Positions 28,288 through 36,778 of a DNA stretch of 64,000 nucleotides are shown in pieces. The notes below the pieces were generated by a model that saw nothing but the letters and a program-made list of their open reading frames with translations, ran no database searches and was not told where the DNA came from. Position numbers and translations under genes: made by a program. Source of the stretch: Nocardioides sp. GY 10127 (GTDB lineage: Bacteria; Actinomycetota; Actinomycetes; Propionibacteriales; Nocardioidaceae). The DNA is taken from NCBI RefSeq assembly GCF_004919085.1, contig NZ_STGL01000006.1, positions 248,001-312,000 of the forward strand, in the 5' to 3' direction. Each line of letters begins with the position of its first letter. Position 1 is the stretch's first letter.

Positions 28288-28617
28288 GGGCCACCCCTCA
28301 CTTCCCGCCGGGCTCGGCCCGGGTCGACACGTGCACGAGCCGGGCACGGCACGGCCCGGTCCTCGTGCCTCACATCACACCCCGCAGGGCACGTGTGGTC
28401 CACGTCATCGTCTCACCGGATGGGAAGGCCGCGCCCCGCGGTTCTGCGCGCAGAATTCGGGACCCGTCCTGTCCGCCGAGAACGACGTCGCCCTCGCGTC
28501 GTCTTTACTTTACTCGGGCCGCAGACGCACCATGGGCCCCACGCGCGCCCGCCCCGCCCCCACCTTCTGGCGCCGCGCTTCCCCCCCACCGTCGCTCCCC
28601 CCTGCGAGGCCACTCCC
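28288..28617. promoter_or_regulatory. 330-bp divergent intergenic region
   Basis: Between the leftward hydratase and the rightward receiver gene. It contains a perfect 14-bp palindrome TTCTGCGCGCAGAA (28442-28455) and a T/A-rich patch TCTTTACTTTACTC (from 28501) that could hold a promoter for the receiver gene. CCTCACATCACACC near 28366-28379 resembles the other TCACAC motifs. No coding ORF is evident. Confidence 0.4.
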
Positions 28618-29088
28618 GTGAGTCGATCCCCCGATCGCGCCCCTGGCCGTGTCCCCGGACGCGTTCCGGAGCCCCCGCCGGGTGCCGCGCGCGTGCTCGT
28701 CGTCGAGGACGACGTGCAGCTGCGGCACCTCCTGGCGATCCTGCTCGAGCGCCACGGGCTCGAGGTGCTCGAGGCGGGCACCGGCGCGGCGGCGCAGGCA
28801 CGGCTGGCGCAGGACGCCGAGGTGGCGGTCGTCATACTCGACCAGGGCCTGCCAGACACCACCGGGCTCGCGCTGCTGGGCGCCTGCCCGGGGCTGCACG
28901 GCCCGACCCGCCCCGGGGTGGTGGCCCTCACCGGCGACACCGACCCGGGGCTCGCCGGGCGCTTCCGGGACGCCGGGGCCGACGTCGTCCTGCACAAGCC
29001 GTTCGGGCCCGAGCGACTGGTCGGCGTCGTCGCGAGCCTGGCCGCGGACGCGCAGGAGCGCCGCGCGAGCCACGCGCGGCGCTCCTGA
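28618..29088 (+). CDS. Stand-alone response-regulator receiver protein
   Basis: 156 aa from GTG 28618. A short Pro/Arg-rich lead is followed by a CheY-like receiver: acidic pair in VLVVEDDVQLRHLL, phospho-acceptor Asp in VVILDQGLPD, and Lys in LHKPFGPE. There is no output domain after the receiver (C-terminus ARRS), so it acts through protein contacts. No kinase gene adjoins it. Two other lone receivers lie at 36879 and 37386. Confidence 0.8.
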   Translation: MSRSPDRAPGRVPGRVPEPPPGAARVLVVEDDVQLRHLLAILLERHGLEVLEAGTGAAAQARLAQDAEVAVVILDQGLPDTTGLALLGACPGLHGPTRPGVVALTGDTDPGLAGRFRDAGADVVLHKPFGPERLVGVVASLAADAQERRASHARRS

Positions 29089-29109
29089 GCGGCGTCCGGG
29101 GACGACGGC

Positions 29110-29838
29110 TCAGACCAGCTCCCAGCCACCGTCCACGGTGAGGGTCTGGCCGGTGACGAAGCCGTTGCCGAGGAGGAAGAGGAACGCTGCGGCGACCTCC
29201 TCGACGGTCGCGGTGCGGCCGAGCGGCACCTGCGCCGAGATCGCCCGGCGGGTGGCCTCGACGTCCGCGGGGTCGAGGTCGCGCCACAGCGGCGTGACGG
29301 TCCACCCGGGCGCGACGGCGTTGACGCGGACGCGCGGGGCCAGCTCGACGGCGAGCCCCTGGACGAGCATGCGCAGGTCGGCGTTGCCCAGGACCGCCCC
29401 GGCCGCCTGGTGCGGCTTGCCCCCTGCGCCGGCGGTCAGGGTGAGGCTCCCGCCCTCGGCGAGCAGGGGTGCGGCGGCCCGCGCCAGCCGCAGGCCCGCC
29501 TCGAACTTGTCGCGCACGGGCCCGAGGACGTCGTCGAGGGAGCCGTCGAGGAAGCCGCCGGCCGACGCGCCGCCGGCGGTGGAGACGACGTGGGCCAGCG
29601 GGCCCTCCGCCGCCACGGTGCCGAGGAGGTCGGCGAGGGCGTCGGCGTCCATGACGTCGACCGCGTGACCGGCCACGAAGGTGCCGGTCTCCTCGGCGAG
29701 GTCGGCGGCGACCGACGCGGCCTTCTTCTCGTCGCGACTGGTGACGTGCACGGCACGCCCCTCGCGGGCGAGGTGGCGGGCGACGGCCCGACCGAAGCCG
29801 GAGGCGCCGCCGATGACGAGGATGCTGCCGTCAGGCAT
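29110..29838 (-). CDS. Short-chain dehydrogenase/reductase-like protein lacking the usual YxxxK
   Basis: 242 aa from ATG 29838. Rossmann motif ILVIGGASGFGRAVARHL (about 6-23) and an SDR-like C-terminus (RVNAVAPGWTVTPLW, GQTLTVDGGWELV) place it in the SDR superfamily. Where the catalytic Tyr-xxx-Lys is expected, the sequence reads GKPHQAAGAVLGNADLRM, with no Tyr/Lys pair, so it may not be a standard dehydrogenase. It overlaps the upstream small membrane protein by 8 bases, so the two are one operon divergent from a TetR gene. Confidence 0.75.
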   Translation of the reverse strand: MPDGSILVIGGASGFGRAVARHLAREGRAVHVTSRDEKKAASVAADLAEETGTFVAGHAVDVMDADALADLLGTVAAEGPLAHVVSTAGGASAGGFLDGSLDDVLGPVRDKFEAGLRLARAAAPLLAEGGSLTLTAGAGGKPHQAAGAVLGNADLRMLVQGLAVELAPRVRVNAVAPGWTVTPLWRDLDPADVEATRRAISAQVPLGRTATVEEVAAAFLFLLGNGFVTGQTLTVDGGWELV

Positions 29839-30100
29839 GGTGCGCACGGCTCCGGTCGGCGTGGTCCGCCCGGGAGCGGGCCCAGCCCTCGATCCGCGCG
29901 TCGAGCTCGCGGTCGTGCGCCTCGCCCGCCGACACGCGGGCCGCGCGCTGCTCGAGCCAGGCCTCGTGGTCGGGGCGCTGCTTGTAGAGCGGGTGGAAGG
30001 GCAGCAGGTCAGCGGACTGACCCATGCCCAGGATGAGGAGCGTGCCGATGACGACGGTGACGAGCGTCAGCCACAGCGTCCAGGTAACGACGTCTGACAT
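29831..30100 (-). CDS. Small single-helix membrane protein
   Basis: 89 aa, ATG behind AGGAGG. One hydrophobic helix near the N-terminus (TLWLTLVTVVIGTLLILGMG, residues ~7-26), then a soluble charged, Arg/Ala/Glu-rich tail, probably helical. No family recognised. Its 3' end overlaps the SDR gene, and it diverges from the TetR gene by 87 bp, suggesting both are TetR targets. Confidence 0.7.
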   Translation of the reverse strand: MSDVVTWTLWLTLVTVVIGTLLILGMGQSADLLPFHPLYKQRPDHEAWLEQRAARVSAGEAHDRELDARIEGWARSRADHADRSRAHHA

Positions 30101-30187
30101 GGTGGAGCCTCCTGAGGGTGGTGCCGACGGAGCGGCACGGTTGATGGTAGAAACGCTACGATTGCCGTATCGATTCCGGAGGTGGCC
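30101..30187. promoter_or_regulatory. TetR divergent promoter/operator region
   Basis: The 87-bp gap holds the AT-richer stretch GAAACGCTACGATTGCCGTA (from 30150) with the small inverted repeat CGAT-tgccgt-ATCG. This is a plausible TetR operator controlling both directions. GGAGG at 30178-30182 is the TetR ribosome site. Confidence 0.4.
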
Positions 30188-30835
30188 GTGAGCACGACCA
30201 CGCCGGGGGCTCGTTCCGCCCCCGCCCCGTCCACGCCCGCGCGCCTCGAGCGGCAGCGCAGGATCGACGAGGCCGTGCTGGGTCTGCTCCGCGAGCAGGG
30301 GCCCGCCGCGGTGACGATGGAGGCGGTCGCTGCGCGCGCGGGCGTCGCGAAGACCACGCTGTACCGCCGGCACCCGGACCGATCCGCCCTGCTCTCCTCG
30401 ACCCTGGGCCGGGCGATCGTCGCCTGGGACGCCTCCCCCGAGGGCGACGTGCGGCAGCGGGTCCGCGCGGCGCTGGAGGAGTGCTGGCGCCAGCTGCGCG
30501 ACGTGCTCGGGCCGGGCGGGGTCGCGGGTCTGCTGCGAGACGAGGACCCGGCGTACACCGCCGCCGTCCGCGGCGTCCTCGTCGGGTGGGCGGACGCCCT
30601 GCGCCGGCTCGTCGACGCCGACCGGGAGGACGGGACCGTGCGCGCCGACGTCGACCCCGACGCCGTCGTCACCCTGCTGCTCGGCTCGTACCTCGGGGCC
30701 CTCCTGTGGCACGGGGAGGCCCCACCCGCGCTGCTCGAGGGCTGCGCCGAGCTCATGTGGGCCGGCCTGGTCGGCCCGGGCCCGGCCCCGACGACGACGG
30801 CGACGACGGCGCCGACGAGCCCGACTCGCTCCTGA
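30188..30835 (+). CDS. TetR-family transcriptional regulator
   Basis: 215 aa; GTG 30188 chosen for GGAGG 5 nt upstream (GTG 30182 also possible). N-terminal TetR DNA-binding domain with helix-turn-helix VTMEAVAARAGVAKTTLYRR (about 40-60), then a ligand-binding domain. The last ~20 residues are Thr/Pro-rich. It diverges from the small membrane protein/SDR operon and probably represses it; the ligand is unknown. Its 3' end overlaps the convergent secreted-protein gene by 83 bp. Confidence 0.85.
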   Translation: MSTTTPGARSAPAPSTPARLERQRRIDEAVLGLLREQGPAAVTMEAVAARAGVAKTTLYRRHPDRSALLSSTLGRAIVAWDASPEGDVRQRVRAALEECWRQLRDVLGPGGVAGLLRDEDPAYTAAVRGVLVGWADALRRLVDADREDGTVRADVDPDAVVTLLLGSYLGALLWHGEAPPALLEGCAELMWAGLVGPGPAPTTTATTAPTSPTRS

Positions 30836-31424
30836 CCCCCGCCAGGCGCGCCACCAGACCGGCGGCCCGCACGGAGGCCCGCGCGGTCGCGACGTGCACC
30901 GCGTCGAGGGCGACGGTCACGGGCGCCGGGGTCTCGAGCGCCGCGAGCAGGAGCACGTGGTCGAGGTGGTCGGCCGCCGTCCGCCACCAGGTGCCCACGA
31001 GGGTGGCCGCCCGCCGGGCCGCGCGCCGGGCCCGCCCCCCTCGACCACCGGCGCGGGCAGCGTCCTCGGTGGCGTCGGCGGCGCTCTCGGTCAGCACCTC
31101 GGAGGACCCGTCGAGCCGCACCGCCGCGACCGTGACGTGCGCCGGCGAGGCCGGGGAGGTGGGCGACAACGGGGTGCGCGGCGACAGGGTGACGCCCGCG
31201 TCGGCCGCGGAGGCATCGGCGGACTGGGAGTGGCCGGAGGTCGGCCCCGGCGCCGCCTCGGCCGGGCTGGAGGCCAGGGCGAGCGACACCGCCGTGAGGG
31301 CGGTCGCCACCGCCACGGCGGCGCGGGCGCGCAGCAGGCGCGCCGGCGGGGCGGCGGGTGCGGGGGGCGTGCGGGGCGTGCGGGACGTGGTGGCGTCGGA
31401 CGGCCGGTCTCCTCGATCGGTCAT
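30753..31424 (-). CDS. Putative secreted protein, unknown function
   Basis: 223 aa from ATG 31424. A basic N-terminus and hydrophobic stretch (AVAVATALTAVSLALASSPAEA) look like a Sec signal peptide ending near residue 60. The mature part is Ala/Thr/Ser/Arg-rich with low complexity and no recognised domain. Codon phase fits the local GC pattern but the gene overlaps the TetR 3' end by 83 bp, so one of the two C-termini may be spurious. Moderately supported. Confidence 0.45.
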   Translation of the reverse strand: MTDRGDRPSDATTSRTPRTPPAPAAPPARLLRARAAVAVATALTAVSLALASSPAEAAPGPTSGHSQSADASAADAGVTLSPRTPLSPTSPASPAHVTVAAVRLDGSSEVLTESAADATEDAARAGGRGGRARRAARRAATLVGTWWRTAADHLDHVLLLAALETPAPVTVALDAVHVATARASVRAAGLVARLAGVRSESGSSAPSSPSSSGPGPGRPGRPT

Positions 31425-31537
31425 GGGACCACCGTGCGGAGTCGTCCGCCACGCGCGCTGAGAGGACGGCGAGCGGACCCTGTGGATCGACGACCGGCTC
31501 GTCACACCACCGTCAGCCGGCTCGCGTCACCGGCCCT

Positions 31538-31559
31538 GCCGGGCCCTGCCGGGCCCGGC
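31538..31559 (-). terminator. Hairpin directly after the pcaL stop
   Basis: 9-bp stem GCCGGGCCC / GGGCCCGGC with a TGCC loop, abutting the end of the pobA-pca block. Confidence 0.45.
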
Positions 31560-32777
31560 TCAGCCGAGCTCGTCGGCGAGCACCTGCTGGGCGATCCGGA
31601 ACGCCGTGTTCGCGTCCGGGACGCCGCAGTAGATCGCCGTCTGCAGCAGGCACTCCTTGATCTCGTCCACGGTCAGGCCGTTGGTGCGGGCGGCCCGCAC
31701 GTGCATGGCGAGCTCCTCGTGGTGCCCCCGCGCGACGAGGGCCGTGAGCGTGATGAGCGAGCGGGAGCGCCGGTCCAGGCCCGGGCGGGTCCAGATGCTG
31801 CCCCAGGCGTACTCGGTGATGAGGGACTGGAAGTCCGCGGTGAGGTCGGTGGTGGCGGCCACGGCCCGGTCGACGTGGGCGTCGCCGAGCACCGCGCGCC
31901 GGACCTGCATGCCGGCGGCGCGCACGTCGGCGCGGGTGAGGTCGTCGCCCGCGGCCGGGGCGGCCGGCTCCGGGGCGTCGGGCTCAGGGGCGTCGAGCGG
32001 CTCGCCGAGCGCGTGCGCCCGCACGAGCCGGGCCGTCTCCTCGACGGCCTCGACCGGGGCCAGGTGGCCCACGCCGTCCAGGACGACGAGCCGACCGTCC
32101 TGCACGCCCTCGGCGATCTGGTCGAGCCCGGCCACGGGCGTCGCCACGTCCTCGCTGCCGGCCACCGCCAGCACCGGCGCGGCGATCTCGTCGAGGCGGT
32201 CGCGGACGTCGAACGTCGCCAGCGCCTCGCACACGGCGACGTACCCGGCGTCGCCGGCGTCGGAGAGCGAGTGCAGCAGCGCCCCGCCGACCTCCGGCTC
32301 ACGCTCGAGGAAGCCGGGGCCGAACCAGCGCTGCGAGGATCCGGCGACCATGGCCGGGGTGCCCGACGCGGTGACCGTGACCATCCGCTCGCGCCACGAC
32401 TCCTCGGTGCCGATGCGGGCGCCGGTGCACAGCAGCGAGGCCGACAGCACCCGCGAGGGCGCGTCGAGGAGCAGCTGGAGGCCGATCGCGCCGCCGACGG
32501 AGTCGCCCGCGTAGTGGAAGGGCACCGGCTGGAGGCTGTCGGTCACCCGGTCGACGGTGGCCAGGACGTCGGCGGCCAGGTCGGCCATCGTGAGCCCGGT
32601 CGGCGCGCTGCGGTCGTGCCCGTGCCCCGGCAGGTCGATGCCGACCAGCTGGAAGTCGTCCGCGAGCAGGCGCGCGGCCTGCCCCCACAGGGCGGTCACG
32701 GAGGTGCCGAGCGACGGCACGAGGACCATCAGCGGCAGGTCGGGGCGGCCTCCGAGGCGGACGGCGGTGACGGGCAC
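31560..32777 (-). CDS. pcaL: 3-oxoadipate enol-lactonase / 4-carboxymuconolactone decarboxylase fusion
   Basis: 405 aa from GTG 32777 (AAGGAG upstream). Residues 1-~255 are an alpha/beta hydrolase with nucleophile elbow AGDSVGG (Ser93) and an enol-lactonase-like C-terminal His (DGVGHLAPVE). A Pro/Ala/Asp linker (about 258-277) joins it to a carboxymuconolactone decarboxylase domain ending IKECLLQTAIYCGVPDANTA. This fused PcaL form is typical of actinomycetes. It carries out two consecutive steps from carboxymuconolactone to 3-oxoadipate. It is the last gene of the pca operon; pcaIJ and pcaF, needed to finish the route, are not in the window. Confidence 0.95.
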   Translation of the reverse strand: MPVTAVRLGGRPDLPLMVLVPSLGTSVTALWGQAARLLADDFQLVGIDLPGHGHDRSAPTGLTMADLAADVLATVDRVTDSLQPVPFHYAGDSVGGAIGLQLLLDAPSRVLSASLLCTGARIGTEESWRERMVTVTASGTPAMVAGSSQRWFGPGFLEREPEVGGALLHSLSDAGDAGYVAVCEALATFDVRDRLDEIAAPVLAVAGSEDVATPVAGLDQIAEGVQDGRLVVLDGVGHLAPVEAVEETARLVRAHALGEPLDAPEPDAPEPAAPAAGDDLTRADVRAAGMQVRRAVLGDAHVDRAVAATTDLTADFQSLITEYAWGSIWTRPGLDRRSRSLITLTALVARGHHEELAMHVRAARTNGLTVDEIKECLLQTAIYCGVPDANTAFRIAQQVLADELG

Positions 32778-32800
32778 GGGTGCTCCTTCGATCGGGGTGC

Positions 32801-32830
32801 GGGGCTGCTGGTCAGGGGGCTGCTGGTCAG
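32801..32830 (-). repeat. 15-bp tandem duplication over the pcaB stop codon
   Basis: Two copies of GGGGCTGCTGGTCAG; each carries TCA (TGA on the coding strand, 32812 and 32827), the second being the pcaB stop. Confidence 0.75.
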
Positions 32831-34083
32831 GGGGTGGGGCGATGGGCCCGGCGCAGGACCTCGTCCACGAGGTCCTCGGCCAGGCCGAGGTAGGGCCCGA
32901 CGGGCTCGTGCCCGGCGACGCCGGCCAGGCCGCGCTGCTCGGCGGTGAGGGCGTCGGCGGCGCCGAGGGCGCGCTCGGCCATCACGTCCGCGCGCACCTC
33001 GAGGGCCTCGAGGAGCGCGGTGGCCTCGGCGCCCGCGACGACGGTGCGCCGCAGCAGGTCGGCGAGGGTGGCCCACTCCGCGTGCCAGGCGCCGTCCGCG
33101 CGCTCGTCGACCTGGTCGGCCGCGGCGAGGTGCAGCGTGGCGGCGAGCCCGGGGGCGACGAGGGCCGTGCGCCGCACGAGCACCGCGAGGGTGGGGTTGG
33201 CCTTCTGCGGCATCGTCGAGGAGCCGCCGGTCGCGGCGAGGGCGAGCTCGCCCACCTCCGGCCGGGTCAGCACGAGGACGTCGCGGGCGATCCGGCCCCA
33301 GGCGTCCGTGGCCGCCACCGCGGCGTCGCCGAGGGCGGTGACCGGGCCGCGGGTGGTGTGCCAGGGGGCGACCGCCTCGAGCCCGAGCGCGTCGGCGAAC
33401 CGCTGCCGGACGTCGCGGGCCAGCCGCGCTCGGGCGGCCGGGTCCTCCCCCGCCGCCCGACCGGCCAGCTCGACCAGGCCGGACAGCGTCCCCCCGGCCC
33501 CGCCGAGCTGCACGGGGAACCGGAGCGCCGCCAGCCGGTCGCGGGCGTCCAGGACGCCGACCAGCCACCCGGCCGCCTTCACGCCGAACGTGGTCGGGAC
33601 GGCGTGCTGGGTGAGGGTCCGCGCCGCCATGAGCGACCCGCGGTGCTCCGCGGCGAGCTCGGCCAGCAGCACGACCTGCTCCTCGACGTCCGCGACGACG
33701 GCGTCGACCGCGTCCCGGGAGCAGAGCACGAGGGCGGTGTCGACCACGTCCTGGCTGGTGAGCCCGCGGTGCAGCCACGTGGCCGCGACGGTGCGCCCGG
33801 CCGGCCCGGCCGAGAGCCGCTCGCGCAGGAGCGCGACGAGCCCGATGACGGGGTTGCCGCCGGACTCCGCACCCTCGGCCAGCGCGTCACGCTGGGCCAG
33901 GACGTCGTCGGTCAGGTCGCGGACCGCCCGCCCGGCGTCCGCCCCGACGGTGTCGGGGGCGAGGCCGGAGGAGACCAGGGCGTCGAGCCAGGCGGCCTCC
34001 ACCTCCACCAGGGCGCGGCAGTACGCCTCGTCGCCCAGCAGGCCACCGGCCCGGTGGTCGCCGGGCCAGAACAGGGAGGTCAC
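32827..34083 (-). CDS. pcaB: 3-carboxy-cis,cis-muconate cycloisomerase
   Basis: 418 aa from GTG 34083, in a GTGA overlap with pcaG. Member of the fumarase/aspartase superfamily, with the signature loop GGSSTMPQKANPTL (about 282-295) and the upstream conserved GLTSQDVVDTALVL. It converts 3-carboxymuconate, the protocatechuate dioxygenase product, to 4-carboxymuconolactone, the substrate of the fused decarboxylase next to it. Slightly shorter than some PcaB (about 450 aa). Confidence 0.92.
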   Translation of the reverse strand: MTSLFWPGDHRAGGLLGDEAYCRALVEVEAAWLDALVSSGLAPDTVGADAGRAVRDLTDDVLAQRDALAEGAESGGNPVIGLVALLRERLSAGPAGRTVAATWLHRGLTSQDVVDTALVLCSRDAVDAVVADVEEQVVLLAELAAEHRGSLMAARTLTQHAVPTTFGVKAAGWLVGVLDARDRLAALRFPVQLGGAGGTLSGLVELAGRAAGEDPAARARLARDVRQRFADALGLEAVAPWHTTRGPVTALGDAAVAATDAWGRIARDVLVLTRPEVGELALAATGGSSTMPQKANPTLAVLVRRTALVAPGLAATLHLAAADQVDERADGAWHAEWATLADLLRRTVVAGAEATALLEALEVRADVMAERALGAADALTAEQRGLAGVAGHEPVGPYLGLAEDLVDEVLRRAHRPTP

Positions 34084-34652
34084 GAGGCAGAGTGTCCCGG
34101 ATACGTCAGGAACACGGTCTCGCCCTCCCCCTGGAGGCGGATGTCGAAGCGCAGACCGGTCTCGTCCCGCTCGGTCAGGAGCGTGCCCGCCCGCTCGCCG
34201 ACGGAGGTGAGCAGGGCGTCCGGCTCGGCCCCGTCCAGCGGCAGGTAGGCGCGGGTGAAGAGCCGGTTGAGCAGGCCGCGGGCGAAGACCGTGACGCCGA
34301 AGAACGGCAGGCCGCCGTCGACGCCGCCCGGTGCCAGCGTGGTGAAGGTGTAGCGCCCGGAGATGTCGGTGGTGGAGCGGCCGAAGCCGGTGAAGGTGAA
34401 CCCGTCGCGGCGCATCGAGCCGGTCCTGCGCGGCACGGCGCCGCTGGGGTCGGCCTGCCAGATCTCGACCAGGGCGTCCTGGATCGGCGCTCCGTCGCCG
34501 TCCCGCACGGTGCCGTGCAGCAGCAGGGCGCCCGGGGTGCCCGGGGCCACGAGGTCGCGGTCGCCGTCGAAGGGCAGGGCGAAGTGGAAGAACGGGCCGA
34601 TCGTCTGGCCGGGGGTGGCCGTCAGGGTGGGGGCCGGGGACGTGGCGGTCAC
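34080..34652 (-). CDS. pcaG: Protocatechuate 3,4-dioxygenase alpha subunit
   Basis: 190 aa from GTG 34652, in a GTGA overlap with pcaH. Intradiol dioxygenase fold: TPGQTIGPFFHFALPF at the N-terminus, then DALVEIWQADPSG and TTLAPGGVDGGLPFF. The alpha chain lacks the full set of iron ligands, as expected, and assembles with the PcaH beta chain. The spacing implies coupled, equimolar synthesis. Confidence 0.93.
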   Translation of the reverse strand: MTATSPAPTLTATPGQTIGPFFHFALPFDGDRDLVAPGTPGALLLHGTVRDGDGAPIQDALVEIWQADPSGAVPRRTGSMRRDGFTFTGFGRSTTDISGRYTFTTLAPGGVDGGLPFFGVTVFARGLLNRLFTRAYLPLDGAEPDALLTSVGERAGTLLTERDETGLRFDIRLQGEGETVFLTYPGHSAS

Positions 34653-35410
34653 TGGTGGTCCTCCTGCTCGAGCGGGGTCGCGTGCGCGCCGGTGAGGACG
34701 ATGTCCCACCGGTAGCCCATGAGCACCTCGGGCTGGGTCAGGTCGTGGTCGTAGGTGGAGACGAGCCGCTCGCGGGCCTTGGGGTCGACGATCGACTGGT
34801 AGATCGGGTCGAGCGCGAACAGCGGGTCGCCCGGGAAGTACATCTGCGTGATCATCCGCTGGGTGAAGTCCGTGCCGAACAGCGAGAAGTGGATGTGCGC
34901 GGGCCGCCAGGCGTTGAGGTGGTTGCGCCACGGGTAGGGCCCCGGCTTGATGGTGGTGAAGCGGTAGGTGCCGTCGTCGTCGGTGAGGCAGCGGCCCAGG
35001 CCGGTGAAGTTCGGGTCGATCGGGGCGGGGTGCTGGTCCCGCTTGTGGATGTAGCGGCCGCCGGCGTTGGCCTGCCAGATCTCGACGAGCTGGCGGCGGA
35101 CCGGGCGGCCCTGGCCGTCCACGACCCTGCCGGTCACCACGATCTTCTCGCCCTGGGGCTCGCCGCGGCGCTGGATGGTGAGGTCGGCCTCGAGCGGGTC
35201 GATGTCGCGCTCGCCGAAGCAGGGCGCCCAGAGCTCGATGCCCTCCGGGTCGGCGTGGTGGGGGTCCTTCGTGGGGTGACGCAGGATGCTGGAGCGGTAG
35301 GGGGCGTAGTCCAGCCGCGGCTGGGTCTCCTCGGCCCCCGACTGCTCGTAGTCGTGGGCGGTCGCCGCGATCTCCGCGTCGATCTGACGCTGGGTCTCGA
35401 GCTCGGGCAC
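34649..35410 (-). CDS. pcaH: Protocatechuate 3,4-dioxygenase beta subunit
   Basis: 253 aa from GTG 35410 behind GGAGGA. The catalytic chain: Fe(III) ligands fit Tyr120 (GGRYIHKRDQ), Tyr159 (GPYPWRNH), His172 and His174 (RPAHIHFS). QLVEIWQANAGGRY is the intradiol signature. It cleaves protocatechuate between the hydroxyls to 3-carboxymuconate. It lies between pobA (which makes protocatechuate) and pcaG, giving a pathway-ordered operon. Confidence 0.95.
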   Translation of the reverse strand: MPELETQRQIDAEIAATAHDYEQSGAEETQPRLDYAPYRSSILRHPTKDPHHADPEGIELWAPCFGERDIDPLEADLTIQRRGEPQGEKIVVTGRVVDGQGRPVRRQLVEIWQANAGGRYIHKRDQHPAPIDPNFTGLGRCLTDDDGTYRFTTIKPGPYPWRNHLNAWRPAHIHFSLFGTDFTQRMITQMYFPGDPLFALDPIYQSIVDPKARERLVSTYDHDLTQPEVLMGYRWDIVLTGAHATPLEQEDHQ

Positions 35411-35477
35411 GGTGTCCTCCGGGTCTGTGACGGGTGGGGCGTTCAGGGGGTGCCGGTCGGCGGGTGGGCGGCCCGGC

Positions 35478-36653
35478 TCAGCGCGAGGGCCAGCCGGTGT
35501 AGCCCTCGGCCAGGTAGGCGGAGCCGGCCTCGGAGCCGACCAGCCAGGAGAGCTCGCCGAGCTGGCGCAGCTCGTCGAAGTCGCTGCCCTCGGCGGTGCG
35601 GTGCAGCATCGTCGTCATCCAGTACGAGAAGTGCTGGGCCTTCCAGACCCGCGACAGGGCGCGCTCGGTGTAGCCGTCGAGCGCCGCGGCGTCGTCCTTG
35701 ACCAGGGCCCGCTCGAGGACCTCCGCCAGCACGCGGACGTCGGCGAGGGCGAGGTTGAGGCCCTTCGCGCCGGTCGGCGGGACGGTGTGGGCGGCGTCCC
35801 CGGCGAGCACGAGGTTCCCGTGGCGCATCGGGGTCTGGACGAACGAGCGGAACGGCAGGACCGACTTCTCGATCACCGGCCCGGTGCGCAGCACGAAGTC
35901 GTCGTGCCCGGCGGTGCGCGCGTGCATCTCCGACCAGATCCGGTCCTCCGACCAGGCCGTGGGGTCCTCCCCCGCGTCGCACTGGAAGTACATCCGCTGG
36001 ACGTCCTCGGTGCGCTGGCTGATGAGCGCGAAGCCGCGCTCGGAGCGGGTGTAGACGAGCTCGTCGGCGCTCTTCGGGGCCTCGCAGAGGAAGCCGAACC
36101 AGGCGAAGGGGTACTCGCGGAAGTACTGCTTCCGGGGGTCCACGAGGGCCCGGCAGATGCTGCGGGAGCCGTCGGCGCCGACCACGATCTCCGCGCGGAC
36201 CTCGTGCGTGACGCCCTCGGCGTCGACGTAGGTGACGCGCGGGGAGCCCGTGACGTCGTGGACCTGGGTGCCGCTGATCCCGTAGCGCAGGTCGCCCCCG
36301 TCGCGGGTGCGGGTGCGGTGCAGGTCGACGAACACCTCGGTCTGCGGGTAGAGCCACACGGAGGCGCCGACGTGGCGCTCGAAGTCGACGTGGTGGTTGA
36401 CGCCGCCGAACCGCAGGTGGATGCCGCCGTGACGGTCGCCCTCGGTCAGCACCCGCTCGCTGGCCCCGGAGTCGACGAGCAGGCGCACGGCGTCCCGCTC
36501 GAGGATGCCGGCGCGGTGCGTGGTCTCGATCTCGGCGACCTCGCGGTGGTCGAGGACCACGGACTCGATGCCGGAGAGGTGCAGCAGGTGGGAGAGCATG
36601 AGGCCCGCCGGGCCCCCACCCACGATGGCGACGCGGGTGCGCGTGGTGCTCAT
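35478..36653 (-). CDS. pobA: 4-hydroxybenzoate 3-monooxygenase
   Basis: 391 aa, the standard PobA length; ATG behind AAGGAG. FAD motif VAIVGGGPAGLML (8-20), the middle DG motif VVGADGSRS, and GDAAHTVPPTGAKGLNLA (about 285-302), the flavoprotein hydroxylase signature. NAD(P)H-dependent conversion of 4-hydroxybenzoate to protocatechuate. First gene of the pobA-pcaHGBL block; no dedicated PobR/PcaR gene lies beside it. Confidence 0.95.
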   Translation of the reverse strand: MSTTRTRVAIVGGGPAGLMLSHLLHLSGIESVVLDHREVAEIETTHRAGILERDAVRLLVDSGASERVLTEGDRHGGIHLRFGGVNHHVDFERHVGASVWLYPQTEVFVDLHRTRTRDGGDLRYGISGTQVHDVTGSPRVTYVDAEGVTHEVRAEIVVGADGSRSICRALVDPRKQYFREYPFAWFGFLCEAPKSADELVYTRSERGFALISQRTEDVQRMYFQCDAGEDPTAWSEDRIWSEMHARTAGHDDFVLRTGPVIEKSVLPFRSFVQTPMRHGNLVLAGDAAHTVPPTGAKGLNLALADVRVLAEVLERALVKDDAAALDGYTERALSRVWKAQHFSYWMTTMLHRTAEGSDFDELRQLGELSWLVGSEAGSAYLAEGYTGWPSR

Positions 36654-36739
36654 GATCGACTCCTTCTCGAGGAGGGGTACGGGGCTCTCCTCGGGTCACG
36701 GCCCGACCGGGCCGCTGGTCCCGCACGCTAGAGACCTGG

Positions 36740-36778
36740 GTCACGTGACGTCGACCACTTCCTTCCGCCCAGCGGAAG
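36740..36778. promoter_or_regulatory. Palindromes upstream of pobA
   Basis: GTCACGTGAC (36740-36749) is a perfect 10-bp palindrome. CTTCCG-cccag-CGGAAG (36762-36778) is a perfect inverted repeat. Both lie 87-125 nt before the pobA start in the gap divergent from a receiver gene; candidate operators for an unlinked regulator. Confidence 0.45.
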
